A stretch of 64,000 nucleotides of DNA from Oscillospiraceae bacterium (GCA_018110985.1 JAGAWT010000022.1:1-64000); one strand, 5' to 3'; counted from the first letter of the stretch, positions 23,248 through 33,411 are shown. The notes: generated from the sequence alone by a model not told the origin. Program-made: numbers and translations.

Positions 23248-24915
23248 TCAGAAAAGACCGCTGATATTACCATTTTCATCGCAGTCTATGGAGTTTGCCG
23301 CCGGCTTTTTGGGAAGTCCCGGCATGGTCATGATATCTCCTGTGTAGACTACCGCAAAGCCCGCACCGCTGCACACCTTCACATCACGGACGGTTATCTC
23401 GAAGTTTTCGGGCTTGCCAAGCCTTGAAGGATCGTCTGAAAGGCTGTACTGAGTCTTTGCGACACACACGGGGGTATCCGTGAACCCCAGCTTTTCAGCC
23501 TCTGCAAGAGCCTTCTCCGCAGCTGCGGTGTAAATAACACCGTCTGCACGGTAGATTTCCCTTGCGATGGTCTCTATCTTCTCCTTCAAAGGCAGCTTCT
23601 CATCATATATGGGCTTGAAATCACTTTCACCCTCCGCAGCCTCCACAACAAGGCGGGCAAGCTCCGTTCCTCCCTCGCCTCCCTTGGCAAAGACCTCGGT
23701 AAGCGCCACGGGGCAGCCCATTTCTCCGCAGAACATCCTTATGAAGTCTATCTCCTCGGATGTGTCTGTATCGAAGCGGTTGAGAGAGACTACCACGGGG
23801 ATCCCGAACTTGCGCATATTCTCCACATGGGTCCTGAGATTCACGGCACCTCTGCGCAGGGCAAGGAGATCCTCCTTTTTCAGTTCCTCCTTGGGTATGC
23901 CGCCGTTGTATTTCAGCGCCCTTACGGTAGCGACTATAACGGCGCAGGAGGGCTTGAGCCCCGCCAGACGGCACTTTATGTCGCAGAACTTTTCCGCACC
24001 GAGATCCGCTCCGAAGCCCGCTTCCGTAACGCAGTAATCACCCAGCTTCAAAGCCAGCCGGGTAGCTCTCACCGAGTTGCAGCCGTGGGCAATATTTGCA
24101 AAGGGTCCGCCGTGTATAAGGACAGGATTGTTTTCAAGGGTCTGCACCAGGTTCGGGGCTATGGCATCCTTTAAAAGGGCTGTCATGGCGCCTTCGGCAT
24201 CCAGATCCCTTGCATAGACGGGAGCACCATCCAGATCGTATGCCACAAGTATGTTCCCCAAACGCCTTTTCAGGTCAGAGATATCCTCCGACAGGCACAG
24301 CACAGCCATTACCTCACTGGCAACGGTTATCCTGAAGCGCTCCTCCCTCGGGAAGCCGTTCACCTTTCCGCCGAGCCCGATCACCACATTTCTCAAGGCT
24401 CTGTCGTTCATATCAAGGCAGCGGTCTGTCATTATGCGCCGCTCATCTATGCGCAGGGCGTTCCCCTGGTGGATGTGGTTGTCTATGAGCGCACAAAGAA
24501 GGTTGTTGGCAGCAGTTATGGCGTGCATATCCCCGGTGAAATGAAGGTTTATGTCCTCCATGGGCACTACCTGGGCATAGCCTCCGCCTGCGGCACCGCC
24601 CTTTATGCCGAAAACAGGTCCCAGAGAGGGCTCTCTCAAAGCAAGAACGGTCTTTTTGCCGATCCTCGCCATGGCATCCGCCAGACCCACGGAGGTGGTC
24701 GTCTTGCCCTCACCCGCAGGAGTGGGGTTTATTGCGGTAACAAGTATCAGCTTGCCGTCCTTTTCCTGTGAAAGGCGGTCGAAAAGGGGCTGTGTCAGCT
24801 TAGCCTTGTACCTGCCGTAGGGATCGTATTCCTCCGGCGTGATACCCAGAGAGGAGGCTATCTCCCCGATAGGTCTCATTTTTGCGTTCTGCGCTATCTC
24901 TATATCCGAAAGCAT
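23248..24915 (-). CDS. fhs: Formate--tetrahydrofolate ligase
   Basis: Cytosolic ATP-dependent enzyme joining formate to THF to give 10-formyl-THF, feeding purine, fMet and acetogenic-type one-carbon pathways. The 555-aa length is standard. The ATP loop [14 protein letters not shown] lies at residues ~64-77, followed by [37 protein letters not shown], the PLP-free FTHFS signature, and [14 protein letters not shown] 24915 has GAGGA upstream; the frame is open further but without a ribosome site. Fits with metF and metH elsewhere in the window. Transcribed alone, upstream of the wall-binding gene (54-bp gap). Confidence 0.96.
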   Translation of the reverse strand: MLSDIEIAQNAKMRPIGEIASSLGITPEEYDPYGRYKAKLTQPLFDRLSQEKDGKLILVTAINPTPAGEGKTTTSVGLADAMARIGKKTVLALREPSLGPVFGIKGGAAGGGYAQVVPMEDINLHFTGDMHAITAANNLLCALIDNHIHQGNALRIDERRIMTDRCLDMNDRALRNVVIGLGGKVNGFPREERFRITVASEVMAVLCLSEDISDLKRRLGNILVAYDLDGAPVYARDLDAEGAMTALLKDAIAPNLVQTLENNPVLIHGGPFANIAHGCNSVRATRLALKLGDYCVTEAGFGADLGAEKFCDIKCRLAGLKPSCAVIVATVRALKYNGGIPKEELKKEDLLALRRGAVNLRTHVENMRKFGIPVVVSLNRFDTDTSEEIDFIRMFCGEMGCPVALTEVFAKGGEGGTELARLVVEAAEGESDFKPIYDEKLPLKEKIETIAREIYRADGVIYTAAAEKALAEAEKLGFTDTPVCVAKTQYSLSDDPSRLGKPENFEITVRDVKVCSGAGFAVVYTGDIMTMPGLPKKPAANSIDCDENGNISGLF

Positions 24916-25018
24916 TGTATTTTCCTCGTGTTTAATGGATTTTAAATGAGCGTACATAAAAGCAAGCCGCAAACGGGTCCATACGCAGGCTTGCAGACCG
25001 TCGGCACCCTGAACGGTC

Positions 25019-25639
25019 CTATTCCTCGTAGGGCACCTCTGTGATGTATTTGAGCAGTTCCGGCGGAGACACCTTATCCTCGCTCACGCCGATAAGACGA
25101 CCGAGCTCTCCCAGTTTTCCCTGCACCTTCGCCTGTTCATAGATGACGGTACAGACCACGGGCATTATCCCCGAGCTGCTTTTGGGCACCCTCTTTCCGC
25201 TCCTGAGTCTGCTTATATATGAGGCATCGACCCCGGCAGCTCTTGACAGGCGGCTCGCAGACATTTCCGTGATCTTCAGCATGGAAGAGAGCGTTTCCCC
25301 GAAATGGCGCAGCTTTGCGGTCTCAGGGATGGAATTGTCCACTTCGTCACTTATGAGCCACTCAAGGATGGCAGTTTTTACAGCCTCCGGGTCGGTCTCG
25401 CCGCACTTTATATGACCCAGTATTTCCGGCAGCATACCGTTGCCTTCGGCATAGCCGTAGATACCGTTTGCGAGGCGGTACAGGGTGGAGTTTTTCCTTA
25501 TTACCGAAGAATTTACCCTGAGCCTGCCCGCTCTGCTGAGATTAGCCGAGGAGCAGCCCGCATACTCCGCAATGCCGGTGTAATCGGTCTTCATGATCCT
25601 CAGCAAGGCATAGATCCTGTTATTTAACAAAATGTCCAC
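25019..25639 (-). CDS. Transcriptional regulator with two HTH segments
   Basis: A 206-aa protein I cannot assign to a named family. Residues ~110-150 form a clear lambda-repressor-like (XRE) helix-turn-helix ([27 protein letters not shown]), and residues ~10-45 ([21 protein letters not shown]) look like a second, degenerate one. The middle and C-terminal parts are helical without a known ligand domain. It reads away from the 721-bp AT-rich gap that holds four phased repeats and the araA promoter, so it may bind there. Its own start codon lies ~100 bp from the first repeat. Confidence 0.6.
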   Translation of the reverse strand: MDILLNNRIYALLRIMKTDYTGIAEYAGCSSANLSRAGRLRVNSSVIRKNSTLYRLANGIYGYAEGNGMLPEILGHIKCGETDPEAVKTAILEWLISDEVDNSIPETAKLRHFGETLSSMLKITEMSASRLSRAAGVDASYISRLRSGKRVPKSSSGIMPVVCTVIYEQAKVQGKLGELGRLIGVSEDKVSPPELLKYITEVPYEE

Positions 25640-25742
25640 TTCCTTTACGATGAAATGCCATTATTGATATTATACACTGCAAATGTTAATTTTTTGTTAT
25701 GATAAAAAAAGGAAATTGAAAAATTATTTTTTGTTGCTGTCA

Positions 25743-26046
25743 TTGACCAAAAACACTTGATTTGGAGTGATATCCTGATCTTTATTGTTTTTAATATTAC
25801 AGTATGTTTTAATGAACTTTTTATTATATCGTCATTGACTAAAACACTTTATTTTGACGGAATCAAATGTAAACATCTTGTTGAGATATTTCGTATTTTA
25901 TATGTCCATGATTTTTGAGCAAAAAATTGACAAAAACACTTGTTTTAAGTAAAAACACGGGAAAAATAAAGATAAAAAAGCAGATCAAAAAGTGAAACGC
26001 CACCGCAAAAAGGCTAAAATACGCATTGACAAAAAGGCTTTAAAAC
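25743..26046. repeat. Array of four phased TTGAC-AAAACACTT repeats
   Basis: A short motif TTGACNAAAACACTTNNTTT recurs at 25743, 25835 and 25927, and a weaker version (TTGACAAAAAGGCTTTAAAA) at 26026. The spacings are 92, 92 and 99 bp. The sequence between copies is AT-rich and not itself repeated. All four point the same way, toward araA. The rest of the 721-bp intergenic region has no coding frame. Binding sites for a regulator or nucleoid protein are the simplest reading. Confidence 0.6.
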
Positions 26047-26160
26047 GCCCGATAGATTTTTATACACTAAAGCATTAAATCCTGCCCCCTGTAAACTTCG
26101 ACCTGTTAAAGTGCGATGCCGCTCCTGTGGTGACTGAAAAGTAAAGATTCAATTTTGCGC

Positions 26161-26191
26161 ATTAAAGCGATAAAGTGTTATCCGCTTTAAT
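26161..26191. promoter_or_regulatory. Palindromic operator candidate upstream of araA
   Basis: ATTAAAGCG (26161-26169) and CGCTTTAAT (26183-26191) are perfect inverted arms, with a further GATAA/TTATC pair inside. It lies about 75 bp before the -10-like TATAAT at 26264-26269, whose -35 region is poor, so an activator or repressor acting on araA is plausible. Confidence 0.5.
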
Positions 26192-26360
26192 ATCTCCCCG
26201 ATACACGAAAAACCGTCCTTCAAAATCAGCAATAAATGTGTAGTATTTTTTGCAATAACAGGTTATAATCAAAGGAGCATCAGTTATAAGGAAAAACAAA
26301 GGATAAACAGGCTTTACAGCCGTTATTTGTTTGGGATATACACCAAGGAAAGGAAATGTT

Positions 26361-27827
26361 ATGAAAAAGATCTATTTTATCACAGGAAGTCAGGATCTCT
26401 ACGGAGAGGCTACTCTTGCGCAGGCCGAAAAGGACAGTGCGGAGATGGCTGCTTATCTGGGCGAAAAGCTGAGCGACACCGTGGATATAGTCCACACACC
26501 CATAGTTCAGACCGCAGATGAAGCAGAGGATCTTTGCATAAAGGCAACAGCCGACAAGGAATGTACAGGCGTTATTCTCTGGATGCACACCTTCTCCCCC
26601 GCCAAAATGTGGATAAGAGCTTTACAGGCACTCAGAAAGCCCATGCTCCATCTTCACACACAGTATAACGAAAAGCTGCCATACGACAGCATAGATATGG
26701 ATTTCATGAATCTCAACCAATCCGCCCACGGCGACAGGGAGTTCGGCTTTATATGCACACGCCTGGGCATAAAGCGTGAGGTCGTTGCGGGCTATTACAA
26801 AAATGAAAAGGTGATAGAGAAAATACGCCGTTTTGCAAAGGCGGCAGAAGCTGTTGCCTTCGGCAAGGGCATGAGGGTCGCCATGTTCGGCAACAATATG
26901 CGTGATGTGGCAGTTACGGACGGCGACAGGGTGGAAAGTGAGATAAGGTACGGCTGGAACGTGAATTACTACGGCATAGGCGACCTTGTAAAGATCGCAG
27001 ACTCCGTGACCGATGCCGAAACAGATGAAAAGATAAAGGAATACACCGACAAGTACGACATGGACACCGATAACATTGCCGCTGTAAGGGAACAGGCAAG
27101 GTATGAGGCAGCCCTTGACAAATTCATCGCAAAGAACCGCATTTCCGCCTTTACGGATACTTTCCAGGATCTGCACGGTCTTTCGCAGCTCCCCGGCATA
27201 GCCGCACAGAACATCATGGCAAAGGGTATAGGCTTCGGCCCCGAGGGTGACTACAAGACCGCCGCTCTCAGTGCTGTACTGCAGAAAATGGCAGAAGGCA
27301 GAGAGGGTGCCACGGGCTTCATGGAGGACTACACCTACGACCTTACCGACGGCGAGGAGCTGGAGCTGGCATCCCATATGCTGGAGGTATCTCCCGTGTT
27401 TGCGGGAACAAAGCCCAGGATACAGGTGCATCCCCTCAGCATCGGCGGAAAGTCCGATCCCGCCCGTCTCGTGTTTGACGGCATAGAGGGCGAGGGCATC
27501 GCAGTTTCCATGGTGGATATGGGCGACCGCTTCAGGCTCATATGTGCAGGCATAACACTTGTAAAGCAGCCTCTGCCCATGCCGAAGCTCCCTGTTGCAA
27601 GGCTCATGTGGAAGATAAAGCCCGATCTCCAGACAGGCTCCGCAGCATGGATATATGCGGGCGGCGCACACCATGCCGTAGTTTCCACCGCACTTACGGC
27701 GGATGATATAAGGCTCTTTGCAAAGCTCACCGACACGGAGCTTGTCATAATAGACGAAAAGACAGACCTTGCCGCTTTCGAGGCACAGCTTGATCTTCTT
27801 GATCTGAAATACGGTTCAAAAAGGTGA
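26361..27827 (+). CDS. araA: L-arabinose isomerase
   Basis: Cytosolic enzyme converting L-arabinose to L-ribulose, the first step of arabinose use. The 488-aa length and the sequence (ITGSQDLYGEATL at the start, HTFSPAKMWIRAL, QYNEKLPYDSIDMDFMNLNQSAHGDREFG, GAHHAVVSTAL near the end) are typical; His and Glu metal ligands lie in the central part. ATG 26361 has GGAAAGG upstream. A kinase gene follows with an 8-bp gap between stop and start codon, while the third pathway gene araD lies 12 kb away on the other strand. The promoter has TATAAT at 26264 but a weak -35, consistent with regulated expression. Confidence 0.95.
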   Translation: MKKIYFITGSQDLYGEATLAQAEKDSAEMAAYLGEKLSDTVDIVHTPIVQTADEAEDLCIKATADKECTGVILWMHTFSPAKMWIRALQALRKPMLHLHTQYNEKLPYDSIDMDFMNLNQSAHGDREFGFICTRLGIKREVVAGYYKNEKVIEKIRRFAKAAEAVAFGKGMRVAMFGNNMRDVAVTDGDRVESEIRYGWNVNYYGIGDLVKIADSVTDAETDEKIKEYTDKYDMDTDNIAAVREQARYEAALDKFIAKNRISAFTDTFQDLHGLSQLPGIAAQNIMAKGIGFGPEGDYKTAALSAVLQKMAEGREGATGFMEDYTYDLTDGEELELASHMLEVSPVFAGTKPRIQVHPLSIGGKSDPARLVFDGIEGEGIAVSMVDMGDRFRLICAGITLVKQPLPMPKLPVARLMWKIKPDLQTGSAAWIYAGGAHHAVVSTALTADDIRLFAKLTDTELVIIDEKTDLAAFEAQLDLLDLKYGSKR

Positions 27828-27832
27828 GAAAC

Positions 27833-29419
27833 ATGACAGTAAGGGATAAAATTGAGAACGGACAGGTCTATCTCGGCATAGAACTTGGCTCCACACGCAT
27901 AAAGGCTGTTCTTACAGATGACACCGCCGCCCCTGTCGCAGGGGGCTCCCACTCCTGGGAAAACCGCTACGAAAACGGTGTCTGGACCTATTCCGAAAAG
28001 GATATACACGATGGTATAGCGGCGGCATACAGAGATCTTAAAAGGGATGTATCGGAGAAGTACGGCGTAAAGCTGAAAAAGCTGTCTGCAATGGGCATTT
28101 CCGCAATGATGCACGGTTATCTTGCATTCGATGAGGATGACAGGCTCCTTGTCCCTTTCAGGACATGGAGAAACACCTCCACCGCAGAGGCAGCGGAGAA
28201 GCTGACTGCTCTTTTCGATTTCAACATCCCTCAGAGGTGGAGCATTGCCCACCTTTATCAGGCGATACTGAACAAAGAGCCCCATATCCCCGAGATCTCT
28301 CATCTGAATACTCTCGCAGGATATATACACTTCCTGCTCACAGGAAAAAGGGTGCTGGGAGTAGGAGATGCGTCGGGTATGTTCCCCATAGCTCACGGGG
28401 ATTACGACAGTTCAATGATGGAGAGATTCGACCTTGCCGCAAAAGAGCATGGGTTTACGCAGCCGCTGTCAACACTTCTCCCCGCCGTGCTCACGGCAGG
28501 TGACGAGGGCGGCATACTTACGGAAAGCGGCGCAAAACTCCTTGACCCGGAGGGAGACCTTCTCCCGGGAGTTCCTCTTTGTCCCCCGGAGGGGGATGCG
28601 GGAACGGGAATGACCGCCACAAACGCCGTTCTCCCCCGCACGGGAAATGTTTCCGCAGGTACCTCCGTATTCTCCATGCTGGTACTGGAAAAGCCTCTTT
28701 CTTCCGTTTATACCGAGATCGACATGGTGACTACTCCCGACGGCGCACCTGTCGCAATGGTACACTGCAACAACTGCTGCAGCGAACTGGACACATGGAT
28801 AAACCTTTTTGATGAATTTGTGGGTCTTACGGGCGGAAAGCAAAGCAAGTCCGACCTGTATGATATCCTTTATAAAAATGCGTTAAAGGGAGAAGCGGAC
28901 TGCGGAGGGGTTATTTCCTACAATTTCCTTTCCGGAGAACCTGTCGCAGGTGTTGACAGCGGCAGACCCATGTACTTCCGCACCCCTGACAGCAGAATGA
29001 GTCTTGCTAATTTCTTCCGTTCACAGCTCTATTCTTCCTTCGGCGCCTTGAGAAACGGGATGGATATCCTCTTTAAAAAGGAAAATGCCTCTGCTGATAA
29101 TTTTACGGGTCACGGCGGCATATTCAAGACAGAGGGGGTCGCACAGCAGTTCCTTGCGGATGCCCTTGACACTCCTGTTTCCGTGATGAAGACCGCCGGA
29201 GAGGGCGGCGCATGGGGAATGGCTCTGCTGGCGGCGTTTATGGTGCTAAAAAACGGAAAGAGCCTTCCCGAATGGCTGGACACAGTATTCTCATCCATGG
29301 AAAAAACCACCCTTTCACCCGATCCCGACGGAGTAAAGGGCTTTGCGGGATACATGGAGCTCTACAACAAGGGACTTGAGGCAGAAAGAAAGCTGAATGA
29401 CGTAGATTACAACGGCTGA
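27833..29419 (+). CDS. FGGY-family sugar kinase, probable L-ribulokinase
   Basis: A 528-aa carbohydrate kinase of the FGGY/hexokinase-actin fold. YLGIELGSTRIKAVLTD is the phosphate-1 motif, MGISAMMHGYLAFD the substrate-side segment, GVGDASGMFPI and the C-terminal FTGHGGIFKTEGVAQQFLADAL the adenosine motif. It differs from Escherichia coli AraB but matches the Clostridia kinases found next to araA, so ribulose phosphorylation is inferred from position. ATG 27833 has AAGGTGAG 5 bp upstream, which overlaps the araA stop. Confidence 0.82.
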   Translation: MTVRDKIENGQVYLGIELGSTRIKAVLTDDTAAPVAGGSHSWENRYENGVWTYSEKDIHDGIAAAYRDLKRDVSEKYGVKLKKLSAMGISAMMHGYLAFDEDDRLLVPFRTWRNTSTAEAAEKLTALFDFNIPQRWSIAHLYQAILNKEPHIPEISHLNTLAGYIHFLLTGKRVLGVGDASGMFPIAHGDYDSSMMERFDLAAKEHGFTQPLSTLLPAVLTAGDEGGILTESGAKLLDPEGDLLPGVPLCPPEGDAGTGMTATNAVLPRTGNVSAGTSVFSMLVLEKPLSSVYTEIDMVTTPDGAPVAMVHCNNCCSELDTWINLFDEFVGLTGGKQSKSDLYDILYKNALKGEADCGGVISYNFLSGEPVAGVDSGRPMYFRTPDSRMSLANFFRSQLYSSFGALRNGMDILFKKENASADNFTGHGGIFKTEGVAQQFLADALDTPVSVMKTAGEGGAWGMALLAAFMVLKNGKSLPEWLDTVFSSMEKTTLSPDPDGVKGFAGYMELYNKGLEAERKLNDVDYNG

Positions 29420-29437
29420 TATAAAGTATTTTAAAAT

Positions 29438-29473
29438 ATCCGGCTCTGTGCAAAGCAGGGTCGGATGTTTTTC
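29438..29473 (+). terminator. Terminator after the arabinose kinase gene
   Basis: ATCCGGCTCTG (29438-29448) pairs along its full length with CAGGGTCGGAT (29456-29466) including two G-U pairs, then GTTTTTC. Confidence 0.85.
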
Positions 29474-29540
29474 ATTGTGACAGACACACAATTGTAAATT
29501 TTGCACAACATTTTATTAGTAATATAGTATATATAATATA

Positions 29541-29569
29541 TTGAAAATGCTGTGTAAATAGTGTATAAT
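29541..29569 (+). promoter_or_regulatory. Promoter of the 440-aa lipoprotein gene
   Basis: TTGAAA (29541-29546) and TATAAT (29564-29569) with a 17-bp spacer; expected start near 29576, 30 bp before the ATG. Confidence 0.85.
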
Positions 29570-29605
29570 ACCTAAAACACCCATATATTTCAGGGAGGTG
29601 ACAGG

Positions 29606-30928
29606 ATGAAGAATTCCGATCTGACCGCATTGCTCCTTATGCTGACGCTTATGTGCGGATGCTCTTCTCAAAAGGCAGCAGATGATACTCCCCTGCCCAC
29701 TCAGACATCCACGGAAAGCCTTTCGGAAAGTTCTGCTTCCGAGACATCAGGTCTTCCTCAGGAGTCGGTATCGTCAATGCCCCACATAAACTATGACAGT
29801 GTAACAGAAACTGCATATGATGAAAACGGAGAATTGTGGTATTACGATAAAGATGGTGCATGGACATACGACGAAAATGGGATGTGGTATGTGGATAATG
29901 ACGGAAACATGTGGCTCACCGATAATGACGGCAATGTGGAGTATTATGGGAACTATTATTCCGATAATGAGTCTGACGATCTCACAGACGGAGATATAAA
30001 TTATTCCGCCACACAGGAAACAGTGTATGTGAATGACAGTGTATATTCTCCGGAAAACCGGAATTACAGCATCAGGAATACAAAATGGGCGGAAGTAAAC
30101 TGGACAACATTTGAATGTCCGTATTTTACTTTGCAGGTTCCTGAAAACTGGGAAGTCACATGGGATGGTAATTCCGAAAACCTTATGTGGACAGCACAGT
30201 CCGTGGATGAATATGTCGGCATTCAGAATATTGCTCACGGTTATGCATCAAAGGATCCAAATGCTATGACCGCACAGACTACAGCTTTTTCCATGTCCTA
30301 CGGAACGGCTGAGGAGTTTTTCCGGAAGAATTACGAGCCCACCACAGATTATTTCAATATTGTTTCATCCGTGGTACCCGATGATCTGGCGCAGCTTCAG
30401 GCGGCACGACCCACAGCTGCGATAAATGACTACCGTTCGATCTTTGCATATTTCAGGCAGGACGGCGTGGATGCAGAAGGTGTGTTTTCCGCAATTGTCG
30501 TATATACCGACCCTATCATCATAAGAGGATATGACAATAACCCATGGGAAATAGACTGTATCGTTGCAAGGTGGGCACCAAAGGATGAACTTGTGAACTG
30601 GGCGGATGTACTGAATACAGTGGCAGGTTCTTTTACATATACACAGTATTACGGTGACGAATGGCTGAATATCGCAAGGCAGTCCACTGACGGCAGAGAT
30701 CCTATAATGCAGGCCTTTGAGGAAAGAGATATTTCTGATAGCATAATACAGGAAAAGCGTTCTGATATGATAGGCGAATATGAGCGTGTTTACGATAACG
30801 AAACAGGCAACATCTACAGAGCTTATGACGGTTTCCTTGATGACATAGGCGAGCAGAACAGATATACGCCAATTACGGACAGCCAGTATGCTGACGGCTA
30901 TACAGGATGGATAGACAAGCTCTCATAA
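29606..30928 (+). CDS. Lipoprotein with tandem YDENG/DNDG repeats
   Basis: A 440-aa predicted lipoprotein: the signal peptide ends in the lipobox LMCGC, so Cys19 would be lipidated and the protein anchored outside the membrane. A Ser/Thr/Glu-rich linker (~22-55) leads to about six short acidic repeats of the form YDxNGxWYxDNDG (~65-115). The following ~300 residues (FECPYFTLQVPENWEV onward) resemble PsbP/lipoprotein-attached beta domains found in Clostridia surface proteins. No enzyme motif. The start follows a very strong GGGAGGTGA. Function unknown; the acidic repeats may bind calcium. Confidence 0.7.
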   Translation: MKNSDLTALLLMLTLMCGCSSQKAADDTPLPTQTSTESLSESSASETSGLPQESVSSMPHINYDSVTETAYDENGELWYYDKDGAWTYDENGMWYVDNDGNMWLTDNDGNVEYYGNYYSDNESDDLTDGDINYSATQETVYVNDSVYSPENRNYSIRNTKWAEVNWTTFECPYFTLQVPENWEVTWDGNSENLMWTAQSVDEYVGIQNIAHGYASKDPNAMTAQTTAFSMSYGTAEEFFRKNYEPTTDYFNIVSSVVPDDLAQLQAARPTAAINDYRSIFAYFRQDGVDAEGVFSAIVVYTDPIIIRGYDNNPWEIDCIVARWAPKDELVNWADVLNTVAGSFTYTQYYGDEWLNIARQSTDGRDPIMQAFEERDISDSIIQEKRSDMIGEYERVYDNETGNIYRAYDGFLDDIGEQNRYTPITDSQYADGYTGWIDKLS

Positions 30929-30931
30929 TAA

Positions 30932-30965
30932 CATCACCCGGCAAAGAACACTTTGCCGGGTGATG
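30932..30965. terminator. Terminator between convergent genes
   Basis: CATCACCCGGCAAAG (30932-30946), loop AACA, CTTTGCCGGGTGATG (30951-30965): a perfect 15-bp stem between the lipoprotein gene and the end of metH. T-runs are poor on both sides, but the stem is strong enough to end both transcripts. Confidence 0.75.
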
Positions 30966-30987
30966 CTTTACACTGTATATCTTGTAT

Positions 30988-33411
30988 TCATGCTCCGAAA
31001 AGAGAATCCGCATATCTTACGGTAGCCATTGCATCCTTGCCGTAGAAATCAGCACCTATGGCATCGGCGTATTCCTGTGTCATTACGGCGCCGCCCACAG
31101 CCACCTTGCAGTCGGGCTTCTTTTCACGCAGCAGCTTGATAGTCTCCTCCATACTGACAACAGTAGTAGTCATAAGTGCGGAAAGCCCTACAAGCTTTAT
31201 ATCCTCTTTTATTGCAGTTTCAACGATGACCTCGGGCGGGACATCCTTTCCAAGGTCTATGACCTTGTACCCGTAGTTTTCCATCATGACCTTTACAATG
31301 TTCTTTCCTATATCATGGATATCGCCCTTGACAGTGGCAAGGATGACCTTTGCCTTTATATTCTGTTCCGAGCCCTGCATGGAGCTTTTGATGACCTCAA
31401 ATGCAGCCTTTGCCGCATCCGCACTCATAAGGAGCTGGGGAAGGAACACCTTCCCCTTTTCAAAGCCCTTTCCCACATCGTCAAGTGCGGGTATCAGCTC
31501 ATTGTCTATTATTTCAAGTGAGGGTCTTGTTTTCAGCGCTTTCTTCGTTTCTTCTGCCGCACCCTCCTTCATGCCTCTTCGCACAGCCTCTGCCACAGCT
31601 CCGCCGCTTGCCTGTGATTTTTCATCAGCAGCGGTCTGGGCAGCACCTGTATCGGCTTTTACCTCTCCCAGCTTTGAAAAAGGCACATAGGACTGATATC
31701 TTCCGATGAAATCCATACACTGTTCATCTTTGTCGAGAAGAGCATTCGTGCTGTAATAAGCCTGCATCATAGGCTCATTTCCGGGATTCATTATGGCGCA
31801 TGAAAGTCCGTTCTGCATCGCCATTGTAAGGAAATTAGAGTTGATGAGCTCTCTTGCGGGAAGTCCGAAGGAGATATTTGAAACGCCAAGGATCGTATTG
31901 CCATGCAGTTCGTCCCTTACTCGTCTCAGCGTTTCCAGTGTGACCGCAGCAGATGAGGTATCCGAGGAAATAGTCATGCACAGTCCGTCAATTACGATAT
32001 CCTTACGGGGTATACCGTATTTGTCGGCAGCTTCGTATATTTTTTTGGCAATGCGTATCCTGTCCTCCGCATTGTTCGGGATACCGTCCTCATCAAGGAC
32101 AAGAGCAACAAGTACGCCGCCGTACTTTGCCACCAGTGGCATTACACTGTCGATTACTTCCTGCTTCCCGTTCACGGAGTTTATCATGGGCTTGCCGTTG
32201 TAAATGCGCATAGCCCTTTCAAGAGCAGTTATATCGGTGGTATCTATCTGCAAAGGCAGGGTCGTGACACCCTGCAAAGCCTTTACCACCTTTTCCATCA
32301 TTTCGGGCTCATTTATTTCAGGAAGACCCACATTTACATCAAGTATATGGGCGCCCTGATCTTCCTGTCTCAGCCCCTCATTCAGGATATAGTCGATGTC
32401 ATTTTCTCTGAGCGCCTGCTTGAAGCGCTTTTTTCCTGTCGGGTTGATCCGTTCTCCGATAATAACGGTCTTTTTACCGATCTCTACTCCCTGTGAATAG
32501 GATGTTACCATGCAGATATCCTTTTGCGTCTGAGGAACAAAAGGCCTTTTTTTGATATTATCCGCAAGAAGCCTGATATGGTCGGGAGTTGTCCCGCAGC
32601 ATCCGCCGCAGACCTGCACCCCCATTGCTGCGATCTCCTCCATATACCTGAGGAATTCCTCAGGCCCCACATCAAAATAGGTCTTTCCCTCAAACATCTG
32701 AGGGAGCCCTGCATTAGGATTGACCACAACCGGAACAGAGGCGCAGTTTATGAGCCTTTTTACTATAGGTATCATCTGGAGGGGGCCAAGTCCGCAGTTT
32801 ACTCCCACTGCATCTGCCCCAAGCCCTTCGAGCATTGCAACAGTAGTCTCAACAGTGCCGCCCGTGAGCAGCCTGCCGTTGTTGTCGTATACATTTGTAA
32901 CTATCACAGGAAGATCGCAGTTTTCCTTTGCTGCAAGAAGTGCCGCCTTGCTTTCGTATCCGTCGCTCATGGTCTCAATGAGTACAAGATCGGCACCGGC
33001 ACCTGCTCCTATTTTCACGATCTCCGAGAATATCTCAACAGCACTGTCAAAGCTGAGATCTCCCATAGGCTCCAGCAGCTTTCCGGTTGGGCCTATATCG
33101 AGCGCAACATACGCATCATTATCACGCCCCGCATCATGACGGGCTTTTTTTGCTATATCAACTGCGGCTGTAACTATCTGCTCCAGCTTATCTCCGAATT
33201 TCAGTCTGTTGGCACCGAAGGTGTTCGTATTTACTATATCTGCTCCTGCCTCAAAACATTTTCTGTTAAGCTCCCCTACTATATCGGGATGGAGCAGGTT
33301 CCATGTTTCGGGCAGTTCACCTCCGCTGAGACCTCTTTCCTGCAAAAAGGTGCCGGTCCCTCCGTCACATATGAGCCATTCCCTGCCAAGTCTTTCACCT
33401 ATCCCCTTCAT
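30988..33411 (-). CDS. metH: B12-dependent methionine synthase lacking the reactivation domain
   Basis: Transfers a methyl group from methyl-THF to homocysteine through cobalamin. The 807-aa protein has the homocysteine-binding barrel (~1-290; zinc ligands in VGVNCG and CGGCCG), the pterin-binding barrel (~310-560; GERINPTGKKRF, DVNVGLPEINEPEMM), the cap and the B12 domain with GDIHDIGKNIV, where His699 would be the lower cobalt ligand. The usual C-terminal AdoMet activation domain is missing and is supplied by the next gene upstream in the operon. ATG 33411 has AAAGGAAGTGA 8 bp upstream and overlaps that gene's stop. Confidence 0.94.
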   Translation of the reverse strand: MKGIGERLGREWLICDGGTGTFLQERGLSGGELPETWNLLHPDIVGELNRKCFEAGADIVNTNTFGANRLKFGDKLEQIVTAAVDIAKKARHDAGRDNDAYVALDIGPTGKLLEPMGDLSFDSAVEIFSEIVKIGAGAGADLVLIETMSDGYESKAALLAAKENCDLPVIVTNVYDNNGRLLTGGTVETTVAMLEGLGADAVGVNCGLGPLQMIPIVKRLINCASVPVVVNPNAGLPQMFEGKTYFDVGPEEFLRYMEEIAAMGVQVCGGCCGTTPDHIRLLADNIKKRPFVPQTQKDICMVTSYSQGVEIGKKTVIIGERINPTGKKRFKQALRENDIDYILNEGLRQEDQGAHILDVNVGLPEINEPEMMEKVVKALQGVTTLPLQIDTTDITALERAMRIYNGKPMINSVNGKQEVIDSVMPLVAKYGGVLVALVLDEDGIPNNAEDRIRIAKKIYEAADKYGIPRKDIVIDGLCMTISSDTSSAAVTLETLRRVRDELHGNTILGVSNISFGLPARELINSNFLTMAMQNGLSCAIMNPGNEPMMQAYYSTNALLDKDEQCMDFIGRYQSYVPFSKLGEVKADTGAAQTAADEKSQASGGAVAEAVRRGMKEGAAEETKKALKTRPSLEIIDNELIPALDDVGKGFEKGKVFLPQLLMSADAAKAAFEVIKSSMQGSEQNIKAKVILATVKGDIHDIGKNIVKVMMENYGYKVIDLGKDVPPEVIVETAIKEDIKLVGLSALMTTTVVSMEETIKLLREKKPDCKVAVGGAVMTQEYADAIGADFYGKDAMATVRYADSLFGA

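Noticed and set aside
25743-26046. CRISPR array or tandem repeat
   Set aside because: Only four short, imperfect 15-20 bp motifs at 92-99 bp spacing, no cas genes, and spacers far longer than CRISPR spacers.
26622-27674. Open frame of 350 codons on the minus strand inside araA
   Set aside because: Mirror of a highly conserved enzyme gene; Cys/His/Tyr-rich translation, no start signals.
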